DNA of 8,050 bases from Limnoraphis robusta CS-951 (GTDB lineage Bacteria > Cyanobacteriota > Cyanobacteriia > Cyanobacteriales > Microcoleaceae). Made by a program: the position numbers and the translations under genes. This document shows positions 1-7,184 of the stretch, in pieces. Positions within the stretch are counted from its first letter, which is position 1, and the number at the start of each line of letters is the position of its first letter. Location of the stretch: NCBI RefSeq assembly GCF_000972705.2, contig NZ_LATL02000094.1, positions 19,911 to 27,960 of the forward strand, in the 5' to 3' direction. The notes beneath the pieces were generated by a model that was not told where the DNA came from, searched no databases, and saw only the letters and a list, made by a program, of their open reading frames with translations.

Positions 1-463
1 CTTGATCCGATTTTCCCTCGGAACCCATGACGGTTTTGACTTCCTCATAGCTCATGCCGATTTTGAGTTTATTGTAATAATCAATCGTAATCGGACTCTG
101 TGATAAATTTTGCAGTCGATTATCTTCGGTTCTCGATAAATTATTATGAAGGGGAGGCATCAAATTGTATGAACCGAGGTTGATGACTTTGTTTTCAGCA
201 CTAAATACAACGGTAATCGATGAACCATCTGGATTAATCCAATGATACATGGTTGGAGAACCTTCTTGATCAGAATCAGCCCGAAAACCGCGATCCCGTT
301 CTCCGGTTTCTCCTCCCATAATCGCTTTGACTTCTTCATAGGTCATTCCATGACGAATTTGATCATATTCAACTTTACTAAATCGATTAAACGGCGCTGT
401 GTTTGCGGGTGTAGCCAACCAGCAACTTAAAACTAATCCGGTTAAAATTAGAATTCGTTTCAT
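1..463 (-). CDS. Exported or lipoprotein with two SmpA/DUF3862-like repeats (partial, C-terminus off the left edge)
   Basis: An open frame of 154 codons starts at ATG 463-461 and runs off the left edge. A GAGGAG ribosome site lies nine bases upstream of the start. Residues 1-23 form a basic-then-hydrophobic export signal (MKRILILTGLVLSC...). LVLSC with Cys14 fits a lipobox, but cleavage after ATPANTA (residue 23) is equally possible. Residues 33-52 (YDQIRHGMTYEEVKAIMGGE) recur at 130-149 (YNKLKIGMSYEEVKTVMGSE), so the domain is duplicated. Between them, YHWINPDGSSITVVF (73-87) and a KVINL segment match the second half of the SmpA/OmlA (BamE-like) and DUF3862 fold. These families are small envelope proteins that often bind other proteins; the exact role here is unknown. 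The gene sits 34 bases downstream of the transglutaminase-like gene on the same strand and is probably co-transcribed with it. Confidence 0.8.
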   Translation of the reverse strand, partial: MKRILILTGLVLSCWLATPANTAPFNRFSKVEYDQIRHGMTYEEVKAIMGGETGERDRGFRADSDQEGSPTMYHWINPDGSSITVVFSAENKVINLGSYNLMPPLHNNLSRTEDNRLQNLSQSPITIDYYNKLKIGMSYEEVKTVMGSEGKSDQ

Positions 464-472
464 TGAGTTATT

Positions 473-478
473 CTCCTC
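473..478 (-). promoter_or_regulatory. Shine-Dalgarno site of the left-edge gene
   Basis: On the minus strand this reads GAGGAG, nine bases before the ATG at 463. It is the strongest ribosome-binding site in the window and fixes the start of the partial gene. It lies in the 34-base gap after the transglutaminase-like gene, which suggests that this gene is translated independently even if it is co-transcribed. Confidence 0.7.
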
Positions 479-497
479 ACCCTGTTTGAATATAAAA

Positions 498-2873
498 TTA
501 TTTTTTAATCAAAAAATTACTGCTAAAACGTTTTGTTTTTAATTTTTTTAGATGAGCATTTTTCAAATTTTTAATTAAAGTTCTCATTTGGTTTAAATTA
601 ATCGATTGACCTCCATAACGCCACTGTACATAAGTCTGTGAAACCTCTTCAATCACTTCAACCTCATCAATTGAGTGATGGGATCTTAAAGAATGAGCAT
701 ATTCTAGCGGAGTTTGTGCAGAAGATTTGGGGTATCCTTTCGTTGCTAATAGCTTCAGCATTTGTTGATACAAACTTTCTTCCGCAGGCAGTTTAGATAA
801 CCACCGATGATAACGCCAAACTTGCCAACGATCAAATCCCAACCAACCGAGAAAACCTGCTATCAGCGCAACCAATAACCCTGTAAATAAACCCAACCAT
901 CCTTGAGCAAAAAGCGTTAAAAACCAACGAATACTCCGGGCTACCCACAGAAATATTGTACCAAAAATCGTTTGCAAAATACTCGTCACCGGAGAAGGCA
1001 ACCAACCCGCTACCCATTCCCAAAATGCCCGTAACGCACTAAAAGTTTGATTTTCTTCAATGGAAGGCGGAATTAATTCCATACCCGGAATGGGGTTAAA
1101 AGCAAACCAACCATACTCAGGAAAATAAACTTCAGTCATCGCATGAGCATCGGTATTCCGAACCACATATAAACCTGTAAAGGGGTTAAATTCTCCCCCA
1201 TCAAATCCCGCAACTAATCGGGCTGGAATGCCAATAGAACGCAGCATCATCGTTAACACAGTGGCAAAATGATCGGGATAACCACCTGTAATGGTTTCGC
1301 CCGGTGGACTGTCTTTATAGCCAAACAAAAAGGCTGAGACTAAATCTTCATCTTCTCGTAAAAACGGCGGTGCTTCTTGCAGACGATAAACGGGATTTTG
1401 TTTGAGGTATTGGGCGAGATAGAGTGCTTTTTCATAGGGGTTATCAAGAGGCTTTTTGTTTTGAGCCACTTGATTAATATTTTCGAGAATTTCTTCAGTT
1501 TTTTGACGAACTTTTTCTCTAATTTCTTGCGGAACTTCCAGATAATAATCTTTGATTTGTTGAGGATATTTGTTAGGAGCTTCTGCCAGCAAAGAACGAT
1601 TACGAAAAGGCACTTGAGAAATAACAGTATAAGTCATTCCTTCTCGTAAATCTAAAGGCGATCGCAAATTTCGTTCCGCATCAACGGCTAATTCTTGGGT
1701 CGGGAAATAGACTTCTTTTGCCCAAGGCATAGCCGGGAGTAAGTTTGGAAGTTGAGAAATAATCGTATAACTTTGAACAATTTCTCTCGTCTCACTGAGG
1801 GTAATTTGAGGATAAAGCAAAAATTGATAAGACCAAGATGGGCGGTTCAGCATGAACATTTCATCTTTATCATTGCGGGAAATTTCCCAGCCTTGACCCG
1901 TGTATTGATCAAAGGCAACGACACGCCAAAACCCTCTCGCTTGCGATCGCACCCGCATCACGACTCTAGGCGTTAATTGACCGCGCAGATTTTGGTTAAT
2001 TTGGGTATCAAAACCATAGTAAAAATTGGAATCAAGTTGACCTGCACCTTGACGGGGACTACGACCACTACTGCCTCCTTCAGAGTTATTCTCTTGATCA
2101 TTTTGGGAAACATAACCCGGATTAAAGACTTGAGTCCCGTCAAATTGCCCTTGAGGTAAATCAATCGGAGAACTAACCGGAAAAGACCGAAGTTGATAAC
2201 TGGGAAAACGAGGTAAGAGGGCAAAAATTGCTAATCCTAAGACAACTACACTCAGGAAACTTAAAGCTAAAAAGCGAACATTTAATGTAGAAAAAAGTTG
2301 AGAGGGTTTAGATTTATCGGTTGGGTTTAAATTGAGTTGAGTTAAGCCCAATCGGGAGCGATAATCAAAAATTAACGTGGGTAATGCGATCGCCAAAAAG
2401 AGTAGAATAACAGGTGCAAAAGTGAGGGTTTGACTGAGGGTTGCAGCGACACCAAGCAAGATTAACCCAATTACCATTGAATAGCCTAAATCTTTGCGGC
2501 GGGGTACATCAAAACTGTGCAGAATTTGCAGATGAATCAGAAGTTGAGCCAGTACGAGGCGAGTATCATTAAGTTCCCCAACCAATCGCCCAAAGAATGC
2601 AGCCAGTGCCACAAGCATTCCGATAGCAATACAAAATTTAACAGGCACATTACGATAGCGACGGCGAAAATAACTCCAGGTTGCTCCCACTATACTGACA
2701 GGAATTGCCCAGAGGTTGAGGGGTTCTGCAATTGCGACATCAGTGGCGACAATTCCAACAATCACAAGCAACTGAACTAAGACTCGCAGGCTGATGGAAT
2801 CTTCGGCTTCCGGCTTCGGCATTGCTTCGATCCGATGCCACAGTTGAGTCAATAGAGGAATTCTGGGAGTCAT
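498..2873 (-). CDS. TgpA-like transmembrane transglutaminase-core protein, probably catalytically dead
   Basis: This 791-residue protein has the architecture of the TgpA/DUF3488-DUF4129 family. Six or seven hydrophobic segments lie between residues 33 and 221. A Ser/Gly/Asn-rich linker (about 255-283) leads into a large extracytoplasmic part, with the transglutaminase core at about 480-600. One or two further membrane segments (about 627-680) precede a C-terminal DUF4129-like domain (about 690-755). The core is easy to recognise: MLRSIGIPARLVAGFDGGEFNP (543-564), then VVRNTDAHAMTEVYFPEYGWFAFNP (570-594). Where active members have G-F-C-E-H-Y-A this protein has GYPDHFA, so the catalytic Cys is Pro533. 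His577 is kept. The Asp of the usual V-D-P motif is Asn593. The only cysteine in the protein is Cys81, in a membrane segment. Family members act in the envelope on peptides or proteins, but loss of the nucleophile argues for a binding or structural role here. The start is uncertain: Met18 is an alternative and neither start has a good ribosome site. The gene follows patU after 105 bases. Confidence 0.9.
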   Translation of the reverse strand: MTPRIPLLTQLWHRIEAMPKPEAEDSISLRVLVQLLVIVGIVATDVAIAEPLNLWAIPVSIVGATWSYFRRRYRNVPVKFCIAIGMLVALAAFFGRLVGELNDTRLVLAQLLIHLQILHSFDVPRRKDLGYSMVIGLILLGVAATLSQTLTFAPVILLFLAIALPTLIFDYRSRLGLTQLNLNPTDKSKPSQLFSTLNVRFLALSFLSVVVLGLAIFALLPRFPSYQLRSFPVSSPIDLPQGQFDGTQVFNPGYVSQNDQENNSEGGSSGRSPRQGAGQLDSNFYYGFDTQINQNLRGQLTPRVVMRVRSQARGFWRVVAFDQYTGQGWEISRNDKDEMFMLNRPSWSYQFLLYPQITLSETREIVQSYTIISQLPNLLPAMPWAKEVYFPTQELAVDAERNLRSPLDLREGMTYTVISQVPFRNRSLLAEAPNKYPQQIKDYYLEVPQEIREKVRQKTEEILENINQVAQNKKPLDNPYEKALYLAQYLKQNPVYRLQEAPPFLREDEDLVSAFLFGYKDSPPGETITGGYPDHFATVLTMMLRSIGIPARLVAGFDGGEFNPFTGLYVVRNTDAHAMTEVYFPEYGWFAFNPIPGMELIPPSIEENQTFSALRAFWEWVAGWLPSPVTSILQTIFGTIFLWVARSIRWFLTLFAQGWLGLFTGLLVALIAGFLGWLGFDRWQVWRYHRWLSKLPAEESLYQQMLKLLATKGYPKSSAQTPLEYAHSLRSHHSIDEVEVIEEVSQTYVQWRYGGQSINLNQMRTLIKNLKNAHLKKLKTKRFSSNFLIKK

Positions 2874-2978
2874 GGCTCAGTCGGTAGAAAGATATGCAAG
2901 TGCTATGAACACTTTACCTGATCTCCGACGAGCAAGCCACATCAGCAACTTCAATGGAGAGGCACAGTAGATGTGATG

Positions 2979-4034
2979 TTATCGGGGCGACTGTAGACCA
3001 ATCGCAAAACTGAGGGGATGCTGATCCTGGTCGTTTAGAATCACATTGAGTTGATAGGTTTGATCAAGATGAGGATCAACCAACTCCAGTTTGATATAGC
3101 CGCGATCACAACGTTGGGCAGTGGCTTGTGCGTCCGCTCCGGTGAGCCACAAATGTCCACCATCGGGCAAATGACCCATCACCTTCAAAGAGGCGCTCTG
3201 GCCGTCTTGTTGAGTATATTCAGCCTCTAGGGTGAGTACGCCCAGACTGGTCAGCCATTGTTGTTTAATGGCAGGTTGATTAAGATTACAGGTTAAGGTG
3301 AGAGCCTGAATAATCTCTCGTGCGGCTAAAAGCGCCATCAACATTTGCTGTTCCGGGTTAGCCGTTTCGTATTCTGGCAGTGCTAGATCGAGAGGATTTT
3401 GTCCCCTAGCCCAACCCAGCATCAGACGATGGGTTAACTCATTGAGGGGTTCAGATTGTCCAGGAAATAGAGTTTCTACGACTTGAACTAATTTTGCGCC
3501 CTCTCGTAAAGAAGACTGAATCGCCTCTTGACAGGGACTCAGCAGTTGAGCAAAAACAGGATCAGGAATCGGAACAGACCAGCGTAGATTTTGCTTATGA
3601 GCCATCCAGGGAACTCTTCGTTCTTCGATTACGTCTGGATAACAAGCGAAATCAGATGCTTTTGTTTCCCAAGGAAATAATGGTGGGTTTCGTTCCATCT
3701 CGGCTTTTAACCGATTTTTCAAGACCGTTTCAAACCTGTTTTTCACGGTTGGTATCTCTCCCAATGTAAAAAGTTGACTTGGGTAGTCGGAGTCATCGAT
3801 ATCTTCTGAGTCTAATGGGTCGAGTTCTTCCCACTCTCCTTGCTCCACCCTGGATTGATCATCAACATTCGGAGTGTAGTTTGATTCGTTCTTCATTGAA
3901 GAAGGATTTTTGACTGACCAACGCTCCGTGCCGTCTCCGTCGTCGCACGGCGGAGTAATCTGTGACTTTTCCATGAGCCAGTCAAAAAAGTGGCACTCGA
4001 ATGATGGATCATCTCGGTATGTTTCGTTATTCAT
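2979..4034 (-). CDS. patU: PatU-like protein (partner gene of hetZ)
   Basis: This 351-residue soluble protein has no signal peptide or membrane segment. Residues 1-97 are poorly structured and acidic, with a strongly acidic run at about 65-84. The recognisable part starts with RFETVLKNRLKAEMERNPPLFPWE (100-123). It continues through WMAHKQNLRWSVPIPDP (143-159) and ELTHRLMLGWARGQNPLDLALP (199-220), and ends in a predicted beta-rich region (about 263-348). I call it PatU from these motifs and from its position directly after hetZ. In Anabaena PCC 7120 hetZ is followed by patU split into patU5 and patU3, which affect heterocyst pattern; here it is one unbroken frame. The molecular function of PatU is not known. 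Its ATG lies inside the end of hetZ (shared ATGAATAA, 8 bases), with AGGGG about ten bases upstream, so translational coupling to hetZ is likely. Confidence 0.75.
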   Translation of the reverse strand: MNNETYRDDPSFECHFFDWLMEKSQITPPCDDGDGTERWSVKNPSSMKNESNYTPNVDDQSRVEQGEWEELDPLDSEDIDDSDYPSQLFTLGEIPTVKNRFETVLKNRLKAEMERNPPLFPWETKASDFACYPDVIEERRVPWMAHKQNLRWSVPIPDPVFAQLLSPCQEAIQSSLREGAKLVQVVETLFPGQSEPLNELTHRLMLGWARGQNPLDLALPEYETANPEQQMLMALLAAREIIQALTLTCNLNQPAIKQQWLTSLGVLTLEAEYTQQDGQSASLKVMGHLPDGGHLWLTGADAQATAQRCDRGYIKLELVDPHLDQTYQLNVILNDQDQHPLSFAIGLQSPR

Positions 4035-5220
4035 CGCTAGATGCCCCTGCTCCGGATACTGAATGATTTCTGATTTCCCAAGACAACTCTAATACTTTAA
4101 ACCACCGTTTTTGGATTTGAGTGACCTTACTGTTAAGGGTTTGGGAAATTTCGTGATCGGATAAACCCTGCTGTTTTAACCTTAGCAGATCCGCTTGTTC
4201 TCGACTCAGTTGGTCTTGAAAAAGCTGCCATTGTTGGGGGGTTAATCCCAAGTCTTTTTCTAAATCCGCTTCTAACCATTGATGCACCAGTTCCCAGCGA
4301 TGTCCGAAGGCAAATCGCAGCAAATGATATTTGAATCGTTGCTGTAAATAGTCTCGCTGGCGCGGTGTTAATCCCAAGATTTCTTCGATTTCCCGAGTCG
4401 GTAAATCTTGCAATCGCAACGCAAAATAATCGGCACAATCTTGTTGCTCGTGTTCTTCGAGGTAAGCCATTAACTCTTCAACCACCGTTTGGCGTAAAGA
4501 GTCTAACTCGGGTTCTGTCGATTCGGAGGCCATTGCATTTCGCACTTGTTGCATTGCTGAATCATTCCAAGTCTGATCAGATTCTTGAGATGATCCTTCG
4601 GCGGCTTGATCCAAATCGACAAAGGTTTCTTTCGGCTGTTGCTGAGAAAAGGTCTGGGCGCGTAAAATAATAAGCTGTTGACTACGACCCCGAGCTAACG
4701 GAATTCGTCTTTTCCCATAGCGTTCTGTAAAGGCTAAATATTCCCCGAGTTCCAATATGGTCTGAGGACGATAGGTTGCAGCTAACTGAGCCTCTTTGCG
4801 AAAAGCACTTAAGGTTTCCAGGTAGAAGGCCTGCAAGAAATCCCTGATCAACTCCAGTCGGGCTTGATAACTGGATTGGACTTGCGGAGGTGTGATATAG
4901 CGGTAGACAATTGCACTTAAGGTACTGTGCAGTTCCACAGGTGCCTGTTTTGACCCGAGCCTGTAATAATGCAGACATTGCTGAAGGCGATGTTGAGCTA
5001 ATGTCATCGCCCAGGTTTCGACTTCGCCAGAAGCCTGAATGCGTCTGCTTTCTGTACAGATGCGAAGGGCTTCTTCGGTTAAACGTTGGGCAACATCCCG
5101 GCAATTCTGCTCAGAGGCACGGGTGGACTGTTGGAGTTCGCTTAACAGCCGTTGATATATAGTCTCGCTCTGGCAGATTTCCCCCATATTTTGAATACTT
5201 AGTAACAGTGACCCTAACAT
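4027..5220 (-). CDS. hetZ: HetZ family DNA-binding regulator
   Basis: This 397-residue protein is close to the roughly 400 residues of HetZ, a regulator of early heterocyst differentiation in Anabaena that is also present in many filamentous cyanobacteria that make no heterocysts. Residues 23-180 carry the conserved family block, including ELQQSTRASEQNCRDVAQRL (28-47), WAMTLAQHRLQQCLHYYRLGS (70-90), ELHSTLSAIVYRYITPPQ (96-113) and EYLAFTERYGKRRIPL (160-175). The C-terminal half has two helix-turn-helix-like stretches. The one at about 262-303 (DYFALRLQDLPTREIEEILG, then LTPRQRDYLQQRFKYHL) resembles sigma-70 region 4. The other is at about 344-385 (LLRLKQQGLSDHEISQTLNS, then a QKRWFK helix). 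The linker at about 195-240 is acidic and Ser/Gln-rich. ATG 5220 is used as the start; Met12 is also possible, because conservation begins only near residue 23. The gene is divergent from the 164-residue gene and overlaps patU by 8 bases. Target genes in this organism cannot be inferred. Confidence 0.87.
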   Translation of the reverse strand: MLGSLLLSIQNMGEICQSETIYQRLLSELQQSTRASEQNCRDVAQRLTEEALRICTESRRIQASGEVETWAMTLAQHRLQQCLHYYRLGSKQAPVELHSTLSAIVYRYITPPQVQSSYQARLELIRDFLQAFYLETLSAFRKEAQLAATYRPQTILELGEYLAFTERYGKRRIPLARGRSQQLIILRAQTFSQQQPKETFVDLDQAAEGSSQESDQTWNDSAMQQVRNAMASESTEPELDSLRQTVVEELMAYLEEHEQQDCADYFALRLQDLPTREIEEILGLTPRQRDYLQQRFKYHLLRFAFGHRWELVHQWLEADLEKDLGLTPQQWQLFQDQLSREQADLLRLKQQGLSDHEISQTLNSKVTQIQKRWFKVLELSWEIRNHSVSGAGASSDE

Positions 5221-5367
5221 TCCCTTTCGAGCGAAACCAAGAGAATTCCGGAGACTATCACCAGTTTACTGTGATGGATCTCCAGGTTAAATTAGGTCAT
5301 CTGTCACAATGAATTATCAGTGATCCGCTAAGTTTTTCCCTCTGACCTTTGATTTTTCAGCAAAATA
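5221..5367. promoter_or_regulatory. Divergent intergenic region upstream of hetZ, with short dyads
   Basis: These 147 bases separate hetZ (minus) from the 164-residue gene (plus), so they must hold both promoters unless the genes are read from further away. TTTCG-AG-CGAAA (5225-5236) is a perfect dyad almost touching the hetZ start. CAGT-TT-ACTG (5262-5271) is another perfect dyad, sitting inside the wider ATCAC-N9-GTGAT (5257-5275). A third GTGA/TCAC pair lies at 5304-5323 (TCAC-N12-GTGA). No NtcA site (GTA-N8-TAC) and no convincing -35/-10 pair was found. Regulator binding is inferred from symmetry only. Confidence 0.35.
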
Positions 5368-5862
5368 ATGGATTTAGATCAACAAATTCAATCTTTAATT
5401 GATAATGCACCTCAAGATGGTACAACTCCTGGGGTCGTCCAAGCGATCGCTCCTGCGTTGAAAATTCTGGCTGAACAATTGCAGCATGATTGTTACTACA
5501 TCTTGCAAGCCTCGGATGAAAGTTGGGTACTCACAACTTTGAGTCATCTGGATCAACCTGATCTACAAAAGCGGGTGATTTATGCCTACCCGACTCTTCT
5601 AGATGCCTCAAATCGTTCTCCGGTTAGTGTCCCGACTTATGTACAAGCCACTCCTCTACCCGTTACTCATATTCTGTTTCAAATGGTGGCCCTGCAAGCC
5701 CTCGATAGTATTATTTTCTTTGAAGTTCCGGGTCATTTGGAAAGCGGAACAGAAGTTAAGCGTAGCGAGGTTCAAGATTTAATTCGGGTTTATTTGGAGC
5801 GATATCGGGCGACGGTTCAGCCTCGAAATATTCCTCGAAATATTCCTCCCAATTTCGCTTAA
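5368..5862 (+). CDS. Unrecognised 164-residue soluble protein, divergent from hetZ
   Basis: I do not recognise the family with certainty; it looks like a conserved cyanobacterial hypothetical protein. It has no signal peptide and no clear membrane span. The N-terminus (1-40) is predicted helical with LDQQIQSLIDNAP and GVVQAIAPALKILAEQLQ. The middle (41-70) looks beta-rich with CYYILQASDESWVLTTL. Residues 98-121 (VTHILFQMVALQALDSIIFF, then EVPG) are the most hydrophobic part and probably form the core. A charged helix with EVQDLIRVYLERYRATV closes the fold before a Pro/Asn-rich tail (RNIPRNIPPNFA). A HIP1 site inside the gene (5443-5450) and ordinary codon use suggest a resident gene. The ATG at 5368 has no strong ribosome site. 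Its position opposite hetZ may mean shared regulation. Confidence 0.85.
   Translation: MDLDQQIQSLIDNAPQDGTTPGVVQAIAPALKILAEQLQHDCYYILQASDESWVLTTLSHLDQPDLQKRVIYAYPTLLDASNRSPVSVPTYVQATPLPVTHILFQMVALQALDSIIFFEVPGHLESGTEVKRSEVQDLIRVYLERYRATVQPRNIPRNIPPNFA
5821..5844 (+). repeat. Two exact tandem copies of a 12-base unit at the end of the 164-residue gene
   Basis: CCTCGAAATATT occurs twice in a row, followed by a third partial copy (CCTC). In frame it encodes the repeated Pro-Arg-Asn-Ile in the tail (RNIPRNIPPN). Copy-number change would add or remove four residues without shifting the frame. Confidence 0.85.
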
Positions 5863-5873
5863 TTCCCATACAG

Positions 5874-5935
5874 GTTAGTGTCTGCCGCTATTAAATGAAG
5901 TCATCACTTTTAGGGACTAACGACAGACATCTAAC
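5874..5935. terminator. Hairpin between converging genes, possible terminator
   Basis: Twelve bases after the stop of the 164-residue gene, GTTAGTGTCTG (5874-5884) can pair with CAGACA-t-CTAAC (5924-5935): eleven base pairs with one bulged T and a 39-base loop. ACTAAC at 5916-5921 competes for the GTTAGT half of the left arm. There is no T-tract, so factor-independent termination is uncertain. The position between convergent genes makes a terminator or mRNA-end role plausible for either strand. The rest of 5863-6086 shows nothing else I can name. Confidence 0.35.
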
Positions 5936-6086
5936 ACCAACATTTGCTCATTGATTGTCTAGATTTCAGCTCAGATACAACCGAAGAAGTTCGACCTTAA
6001 ACCTGGCTTAAATCCCTGTTGAATGAGTCTAACTTCTAAGGGTTCAAGGGCTAATATTCTCGATAGGTTTTGACCCAATTTTCTGA

Positions 6087-7058
6087 CTAATACAATCGAT
6101 TAAGATTCCAATCAGCTAATTCAATTAGAGCTTTTCGAGAATCACAATCGGGAAATTTAGAAATATGTTCGACAGCCTGTTTAGCATGATGGGCTGCGAG
6201 TTCTCGCGATCGCTTAATTGCAGAACTTTCTTGAATTAGGGCGAGGGCTTGTTCTAAATCTCCTTCTTGTGCAAACTCCCGTTCAATTAACGTTTCTAAG
6301 TATGGTTTTTCTTCTAGAGCGTACAAAGTCGGAGCGTTTAAATTCCCACTTTGCAGATCAGAACCAGCAGGTTTTCCGAGAGATTCGGTTGAACCTGTGA
6401 AATCCAAAATATCATCAACAATTTGAAAAGCCAAGCCTAGATTGCGTCCATAACTGTACAAATCTTCCGCTAATTCGGCAGAAACGCCACTCAATAAACC
6501 TGCCGCTTTGGAACTATTGGCAACCAAAGAAGCTGTTTTGTAGTAACTTTTTTCCAGATAAGCATTAATCGACATTCCGGTATCAAATCGATTCAGTCCC
6601 TGCTGAATTTCGCCTTCAGCGAGATCCATAATCACTTTGGATAGCAGTTTGACGACTTCCAAATTATCCAGGTTGGCCAGATACCAAGAAGATTGGGCAA
6701 ACAGAAAGTCTCCTGCTAAGACTGCGATACGGTTGTTAAAGAGACTGTGGACAGTGGGCGCTCCTCGCCGGAGATCCGACTCATCGACAACATCATCATG
6801 GACTAAACTGGCTGTATGAATCATTTCGGTAATTTCTGCGAGTCGCCGATGCTTAGGCGTAATGTCCTGATTGGGCATGGTGGTTCGCGAAATTAGCAAA
6901 ACGATAGCAGGTCGCACCCGTTTCCCGTGAATACTGAAAAGATGCTCTGCTGCTGCATATAGAATGGGGTGACGAGCGCCGACTAACTGTTTCAAGTTGT
7001 CTGTCAACAGTTGCAGGTCTGCTTCAACCGGAGAAAATAAAAGAGTGCTAGAGGTCAT
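6087..7058 (-). CDS. sds: Solanesyl-diphosphate synthase (trans-long-chain polyprenyl synthase)
   Basis: This 323-residue protein is a full-length all-trans polyprenyl diphosphate synthase. It adds isopentenyl units to an allylic diphosphate to make the C45 side chain used for plastoquinone. GKRVRP (45-50) binds isopentenyl diphosphate. The first Asp-rich motif is DDVVD (88-92), followed by the Arg pair of DLRRG (95-99). The second Asp-rich motif is DDILD (215-219), within GLAFQIVDDILDFTG. K174-T175 and Q212 are also in place. Ala83 and Ser84, five and four residues before the first motif, are small, which in this family goes with long products. The cyanobacterial type and the ending ELADWNLNRLY support the solanesyl assignment over geranylgeranyl synthase. 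The exact chain length is inferred. The gene converges on the 164-residue gene and has its own -10 box upstream. Confidence 0.95.
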   Translation of the reverse strand: MTSSTLLFSPVEADLQLLTDNLKQLVGARHPILYAAAEHLFSIHGKRVRPAIVLLISRTTMPNQDITPKHRRLAEITEMIHTASLVHDDVVDESDLRRGAPTVHSLFNNRIAVLAGDFLFAQSSWYLANLDNLEVVKLLSKVIMDLAEGEIQQGLNRFDTGMSINAYLEKSYYKTASLVANSSKAAGLLSGVSAELAEDLYSYGRNLGLAFQIVDDILDFTGSTESLGKPAGSDLQSGNLNAPTLYALEEKPYLETLIEREFAQEGDLEQALALIQESSAIKRSRELAAHHAKQAVEHISKFPDCDSRKALIELADWNLNRLY

Positions 7059-7101
7059 GGATCAGCCGACTCAGGCAATTGGGTTTAACAAAATTTTACA
7101 T

Positions 7102-7107
7102 ATTATA
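7102..7107 (-). promoter_or_regulatory. -10 box of the sds promoter
   Basis: The minus strand reads TATAAT, an exact -10 consensus in an A/T-rich stretch, with its downstream edge 44 bases before the sds ATG. Transcription would start near 7095 and give a leader of about 37 bases. No -35 hexamer stands out 16-18 bases further upstream, so an activator or a -10-dependent promoter is possible. Confidence 0.5.
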
Positions 7108-7184
7108 GTTGTATTTTAAGCTAACCCTCTGGGAAATGGATATCAAACTCAACTCAACCTGGAAATCTCACCAATTCCTGAAGG

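Larger units (their letters stand above)
1658..6213. repeat. Five dispersed HIP1 octamers (GCGATCGC)
   Basis: Perfect copies lie at 1658-1665, 1943-1950 and 2386-2393 (transglutaminase-like gene), 5443-5450 (164-residue gene) and 6206-6213 (sds). All are inside coding regions. HIP1 is a known over-represented palindrome in many cyanobacterial genomes and is the best compositional clue to the host. None occurs in hetZ, patU or the gene-poor right end. Confidence 0.9.

Noticed and set aside
1377..1649. A 90-codon plus-strand frame inside the transglutaminase-like gene
   Set aside because: It is a Phe/Ile-rich shadow of the opposite strand with no ribosome site or recognisable domain.
2898..2914. 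AAGTG-N7-CACTT inverted repeat between patU and the transglutaminase-like gene
   Set aside because: A five-base stem in A/T-rich sequence is expected by chance and has no T-tract, so it was not called a terminator or operator.
4110..4470. Reading hetZ as an ordinary group 3 sigma factor because of its region-4-like helix-turn-helix
   Set aside because: There is no sigma region 2, and the N-terminal 180 residues match the HetZ family block, so HetZ is the better call.
6030..6060. tRNA-like T-arm (GGTTCAAGGGC)
   Set aside because: The flanking bases do not form a five-pair stem, and no anticodon arm or acceptor stem is present.
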